Shown: one piece after another, positions 42,728-52,626 of the stretch
Layout: every line of letters starts with the position of its first letter
Position numbering within the stretch: position 1 is the first letter of the stretch
Source of the DNA: Pseudidiomarina woesei
GTDB lineage: Bacteria > Pseudomonadota > Gammaproteobacteria > Enterobacterales > Alteromonadaceae
Direction of reading: 5' to 3'
DNA length: 64,000 nt
NCBI RefSeq assembly: GCF_001418345.1
Contig: NZ_LIPW01000008.1
Location: 20,673 to 84,672, forward strand
Made by a program: the position numbers and the translations under genes
The notes under the pieces: model-generated
The model's input: the letters and a program-made list of their open reading frames with translations, nothing else
Database searches by the model: none
What the model was told of the DNA's origin: nothing

Positions 42728-44078
42728 TAAAAAGTTCCCCTTCAAATTTGGCAAGTTGGCAGATCATCGCATTATCTTCGCCATCGCATTGCCAATGATT
42801 ATATCAAATATTGCCGCTCCGTTATTGGGCTTAATTGACACCGCGATTATTGGTCATTTGCCGCAATCGATATACTTAAGCGCTGTTGCTCTTGGTGCTA
42901 TGACAGTTAGTTTTATCTTTTTGCTCGCAATTTTCTTACGCATGACTACAACCGCTGAAATTGCAGCAGCCTTTGGCGCCAATGATCACTCGGCACAGCA
43001 ACGTGTGGTGTTGCATGGCATAGCTATAGCACTGGGGCTCGGTTTCCTGTTGTGGTTACTTTCACCAGTACTCATTGAGTTTGCCTGGTGGCTTATTGAA
43101 CCAGGCATCGAACTGGGGCAGCTAGCAAGTAGTTATGTGTCTATTCGGCTGTTTGCTGCCCCTGCCGCATTAATTAACTTACTCGTGCTCGGTGTTTTAC
43201 TCGGCCGCCAACAAAGTCAGCGTGCTATGGCGCTCGTTATTTTTACTAACGCTGTGAATGTGGTTGCTGACGTTATTCTAATTTTAGGGCTAGACCTTAA
43301 CGTCAAAGGCGCTGCTTGGGCATCAGTATTGGCTGAAGTAAGTACGGCGCTAGTCGGTATCTGGCTTATTCGCGACACCCTGACAGGCGTCAAACAATGG
43401 CAGTTTGACTTAGCTTACTTCAAACGATTTTCGCAAATGAACCGAGACGTCTTTATTCGTTCGTTATTACTGCAGCTCTGTATGGCCACTATGACCGGTT
43501 ATGCGGCTCGGTTTGGTGCTGTTGTGGTTGCGGCTAACGCTGTGCTCATGCAGTTTTTAATGCTCATTTCACTGGGTCTAGACGGCATTGCATACGCTGT
43601 CGAAGCATTGCTTGGCGCGGCCCGTGGCCGTGGCGACACCCCAAAAATTCGCTATTGGATGAAGTTAACCTTGTTCTGGTCGCTGATTTTTTCTGTTGCT
43701 TATTGCTTAGTTTTTTTGCTGGCCGGCGAGTTTATTATTCGCCTATTAACCGACTTGCCCGATGTCATTAACACAGCTCTCGTGTATTTACCCTGGCTGG
43801 TGGTTCTACCGTTAGTCGGCCATTGGAGCTACTATTTTGACGGTGTTTATATTGGTTTAGGTTTAACTCAGGCCATGCGAGACACCATGGCTGTAAGTGC
43901 GCTGGGCATATTCATGCCCTCGGTTTTTATCGGGCAGTGGCTTATTGATAAAGAAAACGCCAACCATGGTTTATGGTTGGCGCTTAGTTTGTTTTTACTG
44001 GCCCGTGGCATTAGCCAATGGCTGTATTTAAAAAAGCATTCACTTACATTGCTGGTGCTAAATCATCCATCAAAATAA
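42717..44078 (+). CDS. dinF: MATE family efflux transporter DinF
   Basis: This 453-residue, twelve-helix membrane protein matches the DinF branch of MATE transporters: ALPMIISNIAAPLLGLIDTAIIGHL at the start, FLRMTTTAEIAAAFG, LNRD-type region MNRDVFIRSLLLQL and AVEALLGAARG. MATE proteins expel drugs or oxidised compounds using Na+ or H+ gradients. In E. coli dinF follows lexA; here it is 10 kb away and no SOS box was seen before it. The first codons overlap the divergent deacetylase gene. Confidence 0.92.
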   Translation: MNRIKKFPFKFGKLADHRIIFAIALPMIISNIAAPLLGLIDTAIIGHLPQSIYLSAVALGAMTVSFIFLLAIFLRMTTTAEIAAAFGANDHSAQQRVVLHGIAIALGLGFLLWLLSPVLIEFAWWLIEPGIELGQLASSYVSIRLFAAPAALINLLVLGVLLGRQQSQRAMALVIFTNAVNVVADVILILGLDLNVKGAAWASVLAEVSTALVGIWLIRDTLTGVKQWQFDLAYFKRFSQMNRDVFIRSLLLQLCMATMTGYAARFGAVVVAANAVLMQFLMLISLGLDGIAYAVEALLGAARGRGDTPKIRYWMKLTLFWSLIFSVAYCLVFLLAGEFIIRLLTDLPDVINTALVYLPWLVVLPLVGHWSYYFDGVYIGLGLTQAMRDTMAVSALGIFMPSVFIGQWLIDKENANHGLWLALSLFLLARGISQWLYLKKHSLTLLVLNHPSK

Positions 44079-45441
44079 GTTGTGGTGGCAAACCACCTCC
44101 GGTGGCATCAACAGCTACAGCTGTGTATACACCGGCGCCATCAAGCTGTAGCTCGATAGGCCCAATGGCAGCGTCTTTTGTGCCTGTTGCTGTTACGGTA
44201 ATCACATAACTGCCAGGCATAAGCGAAACGTAACCGGTAGACACCAAAGCTGCAGAGTCGAATGGCACGTTTTCAAATGCTGGTGTTGCTTCGGCAATAT
44301 CAGCTGTTGCTGTCACATAAATATCTACCGCACCTGCACTTGGCGATGCATGCACCAACTGCACCTGCGCTTCGGTAGCAATGCGGCGTGTCCAATCTTC
44401 AATGACAGCCAAGGTTAGAGTACCTTCAGCTAAAGAGCCTACTGCATAAACGCTAACGCGTTGGTTATCTTGCAAAGGTAATACCGCATCATCGATGACA
44501 ACAGGGTCGCCTCCAGCCGCCGCAACATCTACTAAATACTCTGCACCCGGCAGGTTAATAAAGTCAGTGGCTTGCAAGAATGCTAGACCAGACACTGCTG
44601 GTGTAGCCGCATTGTTAACGGTGATATCCACCGCCGGAGCATCCGCGCTGGCATGCACAATACGTAGCTCACCGCCGGCGTCAACTGAAGAAACCAGCTG
44701 TGCACCTGTACCATCAGCAACCTGCAACTGAATAGGTGACGGCCCTGTGCCGGTGTTAGTTACAGCAGCGATAACTAAGTCTTCGCCCGCCTCAAAAGTT
44801 GCTGCGCCACTATCAAATACCACCGCTGATGCATCACCTGCTGCCGTAACTCTAACTTGATATTCGCCAGCAGGAACATCTAGCTGCGGCGTGAAGTCTT
44901 GAAATTCTAAGGTTGCTGCAGCTTGTTCCGCGGTTAAATCAGCATCTACAGCGGTTAGATAAATATCTACCGCAGGTGCATCTGGTGCTGCGTGAACCAC
45001 TTGCAGACGGAAGTTACCGTCAGCAATGTCGCTTACTGGGTTATCAATTATTAATGGCGCAATAGTTTCATCGCCAACTTTACCCACGGCGAACACTTCA
45101 TAACGTGTATTGGCAGCTAACTGTAAATCGGCTGGCCCAATTACAGTAGCGGTTGATTCGTCGACTAAAATACCGTCTACCTGAACACTGTATGTGCCCT
45201 CGTCTAGCTCAAGCACCTCCGAAGAGGCCCCAAAGGGCACGCCGCTAAGCGCTGCTTCGCCATTAACCAGTACGTTGACATCAGGGGCGTCCGCCACCGA
45301 GTGATGCACACGCACAAAGGTTGATTCGGGTGGTGGGGGTGGTGGAGTTACTACTGTTGTTGGAGTATCATTGTCGCTACCACAGCCAGCGAGCAATACT
45401 GCTGCTGACAATGCGAGACCAAGTTTTGTGATCCCATTCAT
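44044..45441 (-). CDS. Lipoprotein with four DUF4397 repeats
   Basis: This 465-residue protein has a lipobox ending LAGC with Cys20, then a proline run, then four related domains starting near residues 43, 145, 259 and 360. Each begins with a strand such as VVHAAPDAPAVDIY followed by an EYxVxV-type strand, the DUF4397 pattern. It is acidic and probably a surface or periplasmic beta-sandwich protein; function unknown. The 3' end overlaps dinF by 35 bases. Confidence 0.88.
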   Translation of the reverse strand: MNGITKLGLALSAAVLLAGCGSDNDTPTTVVTPPPPPPESTFVRVHHSVADAPDVNVLVNGEAALSGVPFGASSEVLELDEGTYSVQVDGILVDESTATVIGPADLQLAANTRYEVFAVGKVGDETIAPLIIDNPVSDIADGNFRLQVVHAAPDAPAVDIYLTAVDADLTAEQAAATLEFQDFTPQLDVPAGEYQVRVTAAGDASAVVFDSGAATFEAGEDLVIAAVTNTGTGPSPIQLQVADGTGAQLVSSVDAGGELRIVHASADAPAVDITVNNAATPAVSGLAFLQATDFINLPGAEYLVDVAAAGGDPVVIDDAVLPLQDNQRVSVYAVGSLAEGTLTLAVIEDWTRRIATEAQVQLVHASPSAGAVDIYVTATADIAEATPAFENVPFDSAALVSTGYVSLMPGSYVITVTATGTKDAAIGPIELQLDGAGVYTAVAVDATGGGLPPQLILMDDLAPAM

Positions 45442-45480
45442 GACTATTTCCTCATTGTGTGTATAGGCAATTCACACTAC

Positions 45481-45512
45481 GAAAGAAAATAGTGGATGGG
45501 ATCACATCCACT
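45481..45512 (-). terminator. Probable nfuA terminator
   Basis: AGTGGATG and CATCCACT form an eight-base stem with a six-base loop. On the minus strand it is followed by ATTTTCTTTC. It lies 30 bases after the nfuA stop. Confidence 0.6.
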
Positions 45513-45541
45513 TTCTATACAAGATTAATTTTTGGTAAAGA

Positions 45542-46120
45542 TTAATAGTACGAATGTTCGCCAGGTTGATGCTCTGTCACATCTCGCACGCCATTCAACT
45601 CGCCAGGAAAGCGTTGTACAAGTTCTTTTTCGATGCCTTCTTTTAAGGTGACATCGACCATGCTGCAACCGTTACAACCGCCACCAAACTGCAGTACGGC
45701 AATGCCATCGTCGGTAATTTGGCTCACCGCAACTTTACCGCCATGGTTAGCCAGTTGTGGGTTAATTTCTGACTGAATCACGTACTCAACGCGCTCGATA
45801 AGTGGCGCATCGTCAGCAACTTTTTTAGCTTTCGCGTTCGGCGCTTTCAAGGTTAACTGTGAACCTAAATCTTGCTCTTCGTAATCGATGACAGCATCGA
45901 TTAAAAACGGCGCACTACCTGAGTCTACCACTGCATCAAAGCCACTAAATGGCAAAATCTCGTCGTCGGCTTCAACCGAATCTGGTGGGCAATAAGACAC
46001 CCCGCACTCAGCTGAAGGCGTACCCGGGTTCACCACGAACACGCGAATATTGGTATTATCCGCTTGTTCGGCAAGCAATTTGCGAAAATGTGCTTGTGCA
46101 CTTTCTGTAATACGAATCAT
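45542..46120 (-). CDS. nfuA: Fe-S cluster biogenesis protein NfuA
   Basis: This 192-residue protein has an A-type-like N-terminal domain and a C-terminal Nfu domain with Cys149 and Cys152 in [11 protein letters not shown], the same positions as in E. coli NfuA. It carries 4Fe-4S clusters to target enzymes, mainly under stress. In many relatives comF and bioH lie close by; here they are 3 kb away, with a peptidase gene between. Confidence 0.96.
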   Translation of the reverse strand: MIRITESAQAHFRKLLAEQADNTNIRVFVVNPGTPSAECGVSYCPPDSVEADDEILPFSGFDAVVDSGSAPFLIDAVIDYEEQDLGSQLTLKAPNAKAKKVADDAPLIERVEYVIQSEINPQLANHGGKVAVSQITDDGIAVLQFGGGCNGCSMVDVTLKEGIEKELVQRFPGELNGVRDVTEHQPGEHSYY

Positions 46121-46271
46121 GGGCTAACCACCTCACTGCTATACCTGAGTAATTTAGTAGGGTATATCTTATCGCAAAAATTGGTCATTGCATAGTAAGC
46201 GGCTTTGGCTTAGGCAAAGAATTTGCTAGGTTGGTAGACCAATATTCTAGCTAGAAACATAGGAATTAATC

Positions 46272-48896
46272 ATGCTTCGCAAGTTTGCTATCGCGTTAAT
46301 GGGCGTTGTGTTGTCCCTTACGGCGCACGCTACTAGTCTTGATGACTATCTACCTAAAGACGTTAGTTATAATCCTGATATACCCACCCCGAAAGAGGTT
46401 TTGGGTTATGAAGTAGGCGAATGGCATGTACGTCCTGAGCAACTTGTTCGTTACATGGAAGTGCTAGCGGAGAAGTCTGACCGCTTTCAAATTGAAGTAA
46501 CTGGTTACACCCACGAGCGCCGTCCGTTGGTATTGCTGACAGTCACTTCACCACAAAACCATAGCAATATCGAATCACTGCGCCAGCAACATGTAGCGTT
46601 GGCCGATCCAAATCAAAAAGGTGACGTCGACAACGCACCATTGGTGCTCTACATGGGGTATAGCATTCACGGCGATGAGCCAAGTGGCAGCAATTCAGCA
46701 CTTTTATATGCCTATTATTTAGCCGCTGCAGAAGGCGAGAAAATTGAGGCGGTATTGCGCGATAGTATTATTTTGCTTGATCCAAGTTTTAACCCTGACG
46801 GTTTGGCCCGCTTTGCTCAGTGGGCAAACCAGCATAAAAGCCAAAACCTAGTTGCTGACACCCAGCATCGTGAACATATACAGCCTATGCCGCGCGGCCG
46901 AGTTAACCATTACTGGTTCGATTTAAACCGTGATTGGTTGTTGTTGCAACATCCAGAGTCACGCGCCCGCATCGCTAATTTTCAAAAATGGAAACCAAAC
47001 GTCCTAACCGACTTTCATGAAATGGGCACAGATAGCACATTTTTCTTCCAGCCAGGTATTCCGTCACGCAAAAACCCGAATACCCCTGAAGAAAACGTAA
47101 AACTCACCCAAACCTTAGCTGAAGGACATGCGGCTGCTCTAGATCAACAAGGCCGTTTGTATTTTACTGAAGAAGCGTTCGATGACTTTTACGTGGGTAA
47201 AGGCTCAACATATCCGGATGTTCAAGGGGCTATCGGCATTTTATTCGAACAAGCATCAAGCCGCGGTCATGCCCAAGACTCCATTAACGGTTTAGTTGAG
47301 TTTCCGTTCACCATTCAAAACCAGTTCACCACTTCGTTAACCACTATGTACGGTGCGCACGCGAATAAAAAATGGTTTCTCGACTACCAACAGCGGTTTT
47401 ACGATGACGCGATGGCAGCCGCCAAAAAAGCAGATTTCAAAGGCTACGTTGTGGGTGATAATACCGACCCAGCTCGCTTGAACGAAATGCTAAGTATTCT
47501 TGCGCAGCATGGTATTAAAAGTTACCCGTTAACCAAGTCTGTTAACGTTGACGGTATAAAATATTCACCAGGTAGTAGCTATTATATTCCGCTGGCACAA
47601 GATCAATATGTGCTCATTCGCGCCATATTCATGGACCAGAAGAGTTTTAAAGACAATACCTTTTATGATGTTTCTGGCTGGACCTTCCCACATGCCTTCA
47701 ATGTGCAATTTAGTGAGTTCGATGGCTGGAGTATTGATGTTGCAAAACAACCATGGCAGGCACCAGCGCAACAGTCTGTCGAACTTCCAGCAGACGCTTA
47801 TGCTTATGCTTTTGAATGGCATGGCTATTTTGCGCCGCGGGCGTTAACGCGTCTTCTGCAAGCAGACATTCATGTGCGTCAAGCAAATCAGGGGTTCACA
47901 GCAAAAACTGCCAACGGTAACGTTGAGCTAGCGCCAGGCACCGTAGTAGTCACACGCGCTTACCAAACCCAAGACTGGCAACAGGTACAAGCGAAGCTTG
48001 CAGAAATAGCCCGCGACAATCAATTAAAAGTACATGCTATTAGCTCAGGGTTAACACCTAAAGGTATGGACTTAGGCAGCCGTAATTTAGCGCCAGTTAA
48101 ACCTGTAAGTGTGATGATGGTCGTGGGTACTGATGCCAATATGTACGAAGCTGGTGAAGCTTGGTACTACCTTGACCGCCACGTTGGTTTGCCGGTATCT
48201 ATGGTCGACACAGATCGTTTAAACCAGGTTGATTTAACCCGTTACACGCATATTTTGATGGTCGATGGCCGTTATTCCAAACTGAACAAGCATAGCGCAG
48301 AGCGGCTACGTGATTGGGTAAACAATGGCGGTGTTATTATTGGTCAACAAGGTGGCGCAAAATGGCTCAGCGAGCAAAACATTTTGGCCGCTAAGTTTGT
48401 TGATACCAAAACGTTCCGCGACGCGTTTGAACGGCAAGAGCTTAACTACGGCGACATGGATGACTATTACGGCGAGCGTCGTTTAGCAGGTGCGATTTTC
48501 GAACTGCAGCTAGACACTACGCACCCGCTAACATTTGGCTTCCCACGTAATACACTGCCGGTGTTCAAAGATAGCCTCAACGCCATGGTCGTGCCTGAGC
48601 AGCCATTTGTAACCGTTGCTCGCTACAGCGAAAAGGCGCCTCTGTTGGCTGGTTTTACCGCCAAGCCTAACCAACAAACGTTGGCCGATAAAGCGGCAAT
48701 CATGGCGCACCGTAAAGGCCGCGGTCGGGTTATTGCATTTGCTGACGATGTTAACTTCCGAGCATTCTTCTGGGGCAGCGCTAAGCTTTTGAGCAACGCT
48801 ATTTTCCTGGCGCCTGAAGTACGTCCAACACTCAGTGACGAAGAAAACGTAGAAGCCGCAGCAGCCGAAGCTGCTGAGGCCGCTCACGCGCATTAG
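46272..48896 (+). CDS. Secreted M14 family zinc carboxypeptidase
   Basis: This 874-residue protein has a signal peptide (about residues 1-20). The peptidase domain has zinc ligands His133 and Glu136 in HGDEPSG and His249 in DFHEMG; a later ILFEQASSRGH carries the likely catalytic glutamate. A long C-terminal part from about residue 600 resembles a glutamine amidotransferase-like fold (ILMVDGRYSKL, WVNNGGVIIGQQGG). It ends in an Ala/Glu-rich tail. The enzyme likely digests peptides outside the cytoplasm. Confidence 0.9.
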   Translation: MLRKFAIALMGVVLSLTAHATSLDDYLPKDVSYNPDIPTPKEVLGYEVGEWHVRPEQLVRYMEVLAEKSDRFQIEVTGYTHERRPLVLLTVTSPQNHSNIESLRQQHVALADPNQKGDVDNAPLVLYMGYSIHGDEPSGSNSALLYAYYLAAAEGEKIEAVLRDSIILLDPSFNPDGLARFAQWANQHKSQNLVADTQHREHIQPMPRGRVNHYWFDLNRDWLLLQHPESRARIANFQKWKPNVLTDFHEMGTDSTFFFQPGIPSRKNPNTPEENVKLTQTLAEGHAAALDQQGRLYFTEEAFDDFYVGKGSTYPDVQGAIGILFEQASSRGHAQDSINGLVEFPFTIQNQFTTSLTTMYGAHANKKWFLDYQQRFYDDAMAAAKKADFKGYVVGDNTDPARLNEMLSILAQHGIKSYPLTKSVNVDGIKYSPGSSYYIPLAQDQYVLIRAIFMDQKSFKDNTFYDVSGWTFPHAFNVQFSEFDGWSIDVAKQPWQAPAQQSVELPADAYAYAFEWHGYFAPRALTRLLQADIHVRQANQGFTAKTANGNVELAPGTVVVTRAYQTQDWQQVQAKLAEIARDNQLKVHAISSGLTPKGMDLGSRNLAPVKPVSVMMVVGTDANMYEAGEAWYYLDRHVGLPVSMVDTDRLNQVDLTRYTHILMVDGRYSKLNKHSAERLRDWVNNGGVIIGQQGGAKWLSEQNILAAKFVDTKTFRDAFERQELNYGDMDDYYGERRLAGAIFELQLDTTHPLTFGFPRNTLPVFKDSLNAMVVPEQPFVTVARYSEKAPLLAGFTAKPNQQTLADKAAIMAHRKGRGRVIAFADDVNFRAFFWGSAKLLSNAIFLAPEVRPTLSDEENVEAAAAEAAEAAHAH

Positions 48897-49564
48897 TCAG
48901 CGTCTCGCGGTTGATGTGGCTCGGCATAAGCAAGAGTCCACACATCAACCGCACTTGCTCCACGGCGCATCAGTGCATTGGCAGCTGCCGACGCTGATGC
49001 ACCAGTGGTTAATACATCGTCAATAACCGCAAGCTTTAGCCCTGCAACATTGCGTGTGCAATACATGCTTTGGTGCATGTTCTGCCAGCGCTGCTCTGCC
49101 CCAGACTGATGTTGTTTGCCTTGATCATCGCGCAAACGCCGAAGCAAGCCTGCAGCAACCGGCAACTGCACCACCGGCGCTAAAGCATGCGTCAATAACC
49201 CTGCTTGATTGTAACCACGTTGACACCAACGCTTGTAAGTCATCGGCATGGCCACCAGCATATCTGGCCAAGCTTGAGGACGTTCTCGGTAGCAATGCCG
49301 CACTTGGCCCGCCAAAAATGGCGCCAATATTTTGGCCAACTCAGGACACCGTTGAAATTTGAAACGATGAATAAGATGCTGAATATCCGGTTGCCAACTA
49401 AAAGCCGAAAACCAGTGACGCCCAGCGGCTCGTTCTGGGTTTTGACAGCGCCAACGCACGCAAGAAGGTGGCAACCTGGGTAAGTCACGCAAGCATACTT
49501 GGCAAAACCCAGTTACTTCAGCAACACGTAACGATTGATCACATAGCCAGCAATACCCTAACAT
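48893..49564 (-). CDS. ComF family phosphoribosyltransferase-like protein
   Basis: This 223-residue protein has an N-terminal zinc-finger-like pair, CWLC and CQVC, and a C-terminal phosphoribosyltransferase fold with the signature LAVIDDVLTTGASASA. ComF proteins take part in uptake of transforming DNA in competent bacteria. I chose ATG 49564, preceded by AAGGAAG; the open frame extends 39 codons further but into the divergent bioH gene. The comF/bioH divergent pair is widely conserved. Confidence 0.92.
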   Translation of the reverse strand: MLGYCWLCDQSLRVAEVTGFCQVCLRDLPRLPPSCVRWRCQNPERAAGRHWFSAFSWQPDIQHLIHRFKFQRCPELAKILAPFLAGQVRHCYRERPQAWPDMLVAMPMTYKRWCQRGYNQAGLLTHALAPVVQLPVAAGLLRRLRDDQGKQHQSGAEQRWQNMHQSMYCTRNVAGLKLAVIDDVLTTGASASAAANALMRRGASAVDVWTLAYAEPHQPRDAD

Positions 49565-49598
49565 AGACGCTTCCTTTCGCAGTGGTAGAGAACATGTA

Positions 49599-50402
49599 AT
49601 GGTAGCTTCAGTTTGGCGTGCCGTCAGGGGCACAGGAACGGATATTGTTGTACTCCATGGCTGGGGGCTGAATGCCAACATCTGGACACCCGTGGTGGAA
49701 CCTTTAGCCCGCGAGGGACGGTTACATCGCCTCGACTTACCAGGTTATGGTGACTCACAATGGCCAGATAACTGCGAATTGTCGTTTGAGAATTTATGCC
49801 GACTGACGCTTGAAGCACTACCTGAAAAGTGTCACCTGATTGGCTGGTCACTAGGGGGCCTTGTGGCTACCCAATTGGCGCTAAGCCACCCCGAGCGATT
49901 TCACAGCCTCACCACAGTGGCTTCATCACCTTACTTCCCGGCGCAAGAAGACAGCTGGCCCGGTATTGAACCTCATATACTCAACACGTTCGCGAAACAG
50001 CTTAGCAAAGACTTTAAACGCACGGTTGAGCGCTTTTTGGCATTGCAGTCTTTAGGCTCTCCACACGCCCGTGACGACGTCAAACAAATTAAAGAGTGGT
50101 TATTTGCCAAGCCCATGGCTTCGGTTGAGGTGCTTGATGCCGGTTTAGATATGCTAGCCACAGTCGATTTACGACAACAGCTGAAGAACCTACAGGTGCC
50201 GTTACTACGTATATACGGCAGACTTGATGCATTAGTACCTGTGGCTGTTGCTGAGCAAGTAACACAGCTGCTACCTGCCAAACTCACAACACAGCAACCG
50301 GTAATTGCACCTCACTGCAGCCACGCGCCTTTTATTAGTGACGCTGCTGGTTTTATTGCTGCGTTGAAGCCATTTTTACAGCAAGTTAATAACCAGATTT
50401 AA
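49599..50402 (+). CDS. bioH: Pimeloyl-ACP methyl ester esterase BioH
   Basis: This 267-residue alpha/beta hydrolase removes the methyl group from pimeloyl-ACP methyl ester, releasing the biotin precursor. The nucleophile is Ser84 in GWSLGG. HGWGLNANIW, DLPGYGDS, VASSPYFPAQ and FKRTVERFLALQ match E. coli BioH closely. The catalytic Asp is in YGRLDALVP and His in CSHAPF. Confidence 0.95.
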   Translation: MVASVWRAVRGTGTDIVVLHGWGLNANIWTPVVEPLAREGRLHRLDLPGYGDSQWPDNCELSFENLCRLTLEALPEKCHLIGWSLGGLVATQLALSHPERFHSLTTVASSPYFPAQEDSWPGIEPHILNTFAKQLSKDFKRTVERFLALQSLGSPHARDDVKQIKEWLFAKPMASVEVLDAGLDMLATVDLRQQLKNLQVPLLRIYGRLDALVPVAVAEQVTQLLPAKLTTQQPVIAPHCSHAPFISDAAGFIAALKPFLQQVNNQI

Positions 50403-50442
50403 GTGACGCGACGTTGCCAAGTTCGCTTGACAAACACCCCTA

Positions 50443-51258
50443 CTAACGCTGACATTGAGTACAGTAAACAGTACTGCGTTGACCAAGACGAATTTCTTTT
50501 AAACGTTCGCCACATTGCATGCAAAGCTTACCGCCACGACCATAGACCATCAGTTCTTGTTTGAAGTAACCAGGTTGGCCGTCGGCTTGAGTAAAATCTT
50601 GTAAGGTCGTACCGCCCTGCTCTATAGCTTTCGCCAAAGTTTCTTTAATAATTGGGACGAGACGCTCATATCGGGCTCGACTAATTTTACCTGCCGCCCG
50701 TTTCGGATTAATACCAGCTTTAAAAAGCGATTCGTTCGCATATATATTGCCCACCCCAACAACCACATGGTTGTCCATAATAAACGTTTTAATCGCTTGC
50801 TGCTTACCACGTGACACGCTATATAAATGTTCAACATTAAACGTATCCGTAAGGGGTTCAGGCCCAAGTTTAGCTAGTAGAGGGTGACTTACGGCTGGGT
50901 GCTGTTTGCTATATAACCAACAACCAAAACGACGTGGATCATTAAAACGTAAACACCAGCCCGACGTTAACACCAGATCAATGTGATCATGCTTCACAAC
51001 CAAAGTGTCTGTTGGAACGACGCGCAGCGCGCCCGACATGCCTAAATGAACGATTAAATAACCTTGTGTGGTGTGAATTATTAGGTATTTTGCACGGCGC
51101 TCAACGCGCGTAATGGTTGCTCCGACCACCGTCGAAACAGCTTCAGGTATCGGCCAGCGTAAGCGTCTATCACGCACCACTACATCGGCGATTTGTTGAT
51201 TTTCTAAATGCGGCGCAATACCTCGCCGACTTACTTCAACTTCAGGTAATTCTGGCAT
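50443..51258 (-). CDS. mutM: Formamidopyrimidine-DNA glycosylase MutM
   Basis: This 271-residue base-excision repair enzyme removes 8-oxoguanine and related lesions. The N terminus MPELPEVE has the catalytic proline and Glu after Met removal. The helix-two-turn-helix region ([18 protein letters not shown]) and the C-terminal four-cysteine zinc finger (CMQC and CTQC) are intact. It converges on bioH. Confidence 0.96.
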   Translation of the reverse strand: MPELPEVEVSRRGIAPHLENQQIADVVVRDRRLRWPIPEAVSTVVGATITRVERRAKYLIIHTTQGYLIVHLGMSGALRVVPTDTLVVKHDHIDLVLTSGWCLRFNDPRRFGCWLYSKQHPAVSHPLLAKLGPEPLTDTFNVEHLYSVSRGKQQAIKTFIMDNHVVVGVGNIYANESLFKAGINPKRAAGKISRARYERLVPIIKETLAKAIEQGGTTLQDFTQADGQPGYFKQELMVYGRGGKLCMQCGERLKEIRLGQRSTVYCTQCQR

Positions 51259-51338
51259 AAATAGTCCATAGCATGATGCTTGTTTTTGTTGGCAAGCTAC
51301 TCTATATTCGCGCGACCAAACTTGGGAGTATGCACTTC

Positions 51339-51995
51339 ATGACAATAACAGCACCGGAGATTGATCAATCCGTCTTTAAAACCTCGGCGATTGATTTTGA
51401 TCAACTGGCCGCCTACGGCTACGTTATTGTGCCAAATTTCTTAGCGCTCGAATACTGCCAACAGCTGTTTGTTTATGCGCAGCAGCTAACCGCTGCAGAT
51501 TGGCAGCAAGCAGGTATTGGTCGCGCCGATCAATACACCACGAATACGGCTGTGCGCCAAGATAAGATCCGTTGGTTGAATGCGCAAGTGACGCCCGAGA
51601 AAGCTTATTTAGACATGATGGAAAATTTACGCTTACAAGTTAATCGCGAATTATTCATGGGGCTTTTCGATTATGAATGCCACTTAGCGCATTATCCGCC
51701 TGGGGCCTTTTATCGGAAACATCTTGATGCGTTCAAAGGTCGCAGCAACCGTATCTTAACCACCGTGTTTTATTTAAATCCCGATTGGCAAGAAGCCGAC
51801 GGTGGGCAACTTGTCATTTACGGCGAGCGTGGTGAAGTACTTGAGCAAGTACTACCGGAAGCGGGAAAACTTGTGGTGTTTTTAAGTGACGTATTTGTGC
51901 ACGAAGTACTGGCTGGTCAACGTGACCGATTCAGCATTACCGGCTGGTATCGGCATAATACAAGTGTAAATGGGGTGGTTGACCCAACCCGTTAA
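51339..51995 (+). CDS. 2-oxoglutarate/Fe(II)-dependent oxygenase
   Basis: This protein of about 218 residues has the double-stranded beta-helix fold of prolyl-4-hydroxylase-like enzymes. The iron ligands are His128 and Asp130 (RKHLDAF) and His188 (VFVHEV), and Arg198 should bind 2-oxoglutarate. The substrate is unknown; relatives modify proteins or small molecules. I chose ATG 51339, ten bases after GGGAG; ATG 51330 is too close to that site. A bidirectional terminator follows. Confidence 0.88.
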   Translation: MTITAPEIDQSVFKTSAIDFDQLAAYGYVIVPNFLALEYCQQLFVYAQQLTAADWQQAGIGRADQYTTNTAVRQDKIRWLNAQVTPEKAYLDMMENLRLQVNRELFMGLFDYECHLAHYPPGAFYRKHLDAFKGRSNRILTTVFYLNPDWQEADGGQLVIYGERGEVLEQVLPEAGKLVVFLSDVFVHEVLAGQRDRFSITGWYRHNTSVNGVVDPTR

Positions 51996-52021
51996 ACCAG
52001 TGCAGCTGAATTTGAGACACA

Positions 52022-52049
52022 AAAAAACCCAGTCAAGACTGGGTTTTTT
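52022..52049. terminator. Bidirectional terminator between the oxygenase gene and rpmG
   Basis: AAAAAACCCAGT and ACTGGGTTTTTT pair around loop CAAG. A stem with T-runs on both strands serves both convergent transcripts. Confidence 0.92.
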
Positions 52050-52064
52050 GTGCTCAGAAGAAGC

Positions 52065-52220
52065 TTACTTAATTTTAGCTTCTTTGAAAATCACGTGCTT
52101 ACGAACCACTGGATCGTATTTTTTGATTTCCATTTTTTCTGGCATGTTGCGTTTGTTCTTGTCGGTAGTGTAAAAGAAACCAGTACCGGCAGAAGAAACT
52201 AGACGGATCTTATCGCGCAT
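52065..52220 (-). CDS. rpmG: 50S ribosomal protein L33
   Basis: This 51-residue protein starts [19 protein letters not shown] and ends FKEAKIK, matching L33 of gammaproteobacteria. The zinc-type cysteine pairs are absent, so it is the cysteine-free form. It lies 11 bases after rpmB on the minus strand and ends before the bidirectional terminator. Confidence 0.96.
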   Translation of the reverse strand: MRDKIRLVSSAGTGFFYTTDKNKRNMPEKMEIKKYDPVVRKHVIFKEAKIK

Positions 52221-52231
52221 GGTTTAGCTCC

Positions 52232-52468
52232 TTACACTTTCTCGCCGCGAGCGCGCATTTCTGCAAGCACCGCGTCGATACCATTTTTATCAACAATACG
52301 CATACCTTTAGTAGAGATACGCAACTTCACCCAACGCTTTTCTGATTCAACCCAGAAGCGGTGAGATTGTAGGTTCGGCAGGAAACGACGCTTGGTCGCA
52401 TTGCGCGCGTGTGAACGGTTATTACCGGTAACCGGACGCTTTCCTGTAACTTGACATACTCGTGACAT
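52232..52468 (-). CDS. rpmB: 50S ribosomal protein L28
   Basis: This 78-residue protein begins [20 protein letters not shown] and has the L28 segments [17 protein letters not shown] and [14 protein letters not shown] chose ATG 52468; nine more codons are open upstream but are not part of L28. It is the first gene of rpmB-rpmG. Confidence 0.97.
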   Translation of the reverse strand: MSRVCQVTGKRPVTGNNRSHARNATKRRFLPNLQSHRFWVESEKRWVKLRISTKGMRIVDKNGIDAVLAEMRARGEKV

Positions 52469-52626
52469 CGTTTTTTTACTCCAAAATTGCTTCAAGCTCG
52501 CCTGTCGCCCATCGCGGCCTTGCCTTGAATCCGAGGGCGCATTTTATACAGCAAATCGGCCCGGCAATCAAGTGATCGCTGATATTTTTTGATCATTGTG
52601 ATCCTGTAAACGGCGGCGCTACTTTA

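Noticed and set aside
51970..52173. A plus-strand frame spanning the oxygenase terminator and rpmG
   Set aside because: It crosses a strong bidirectional terminator and is antisense to rpmG.
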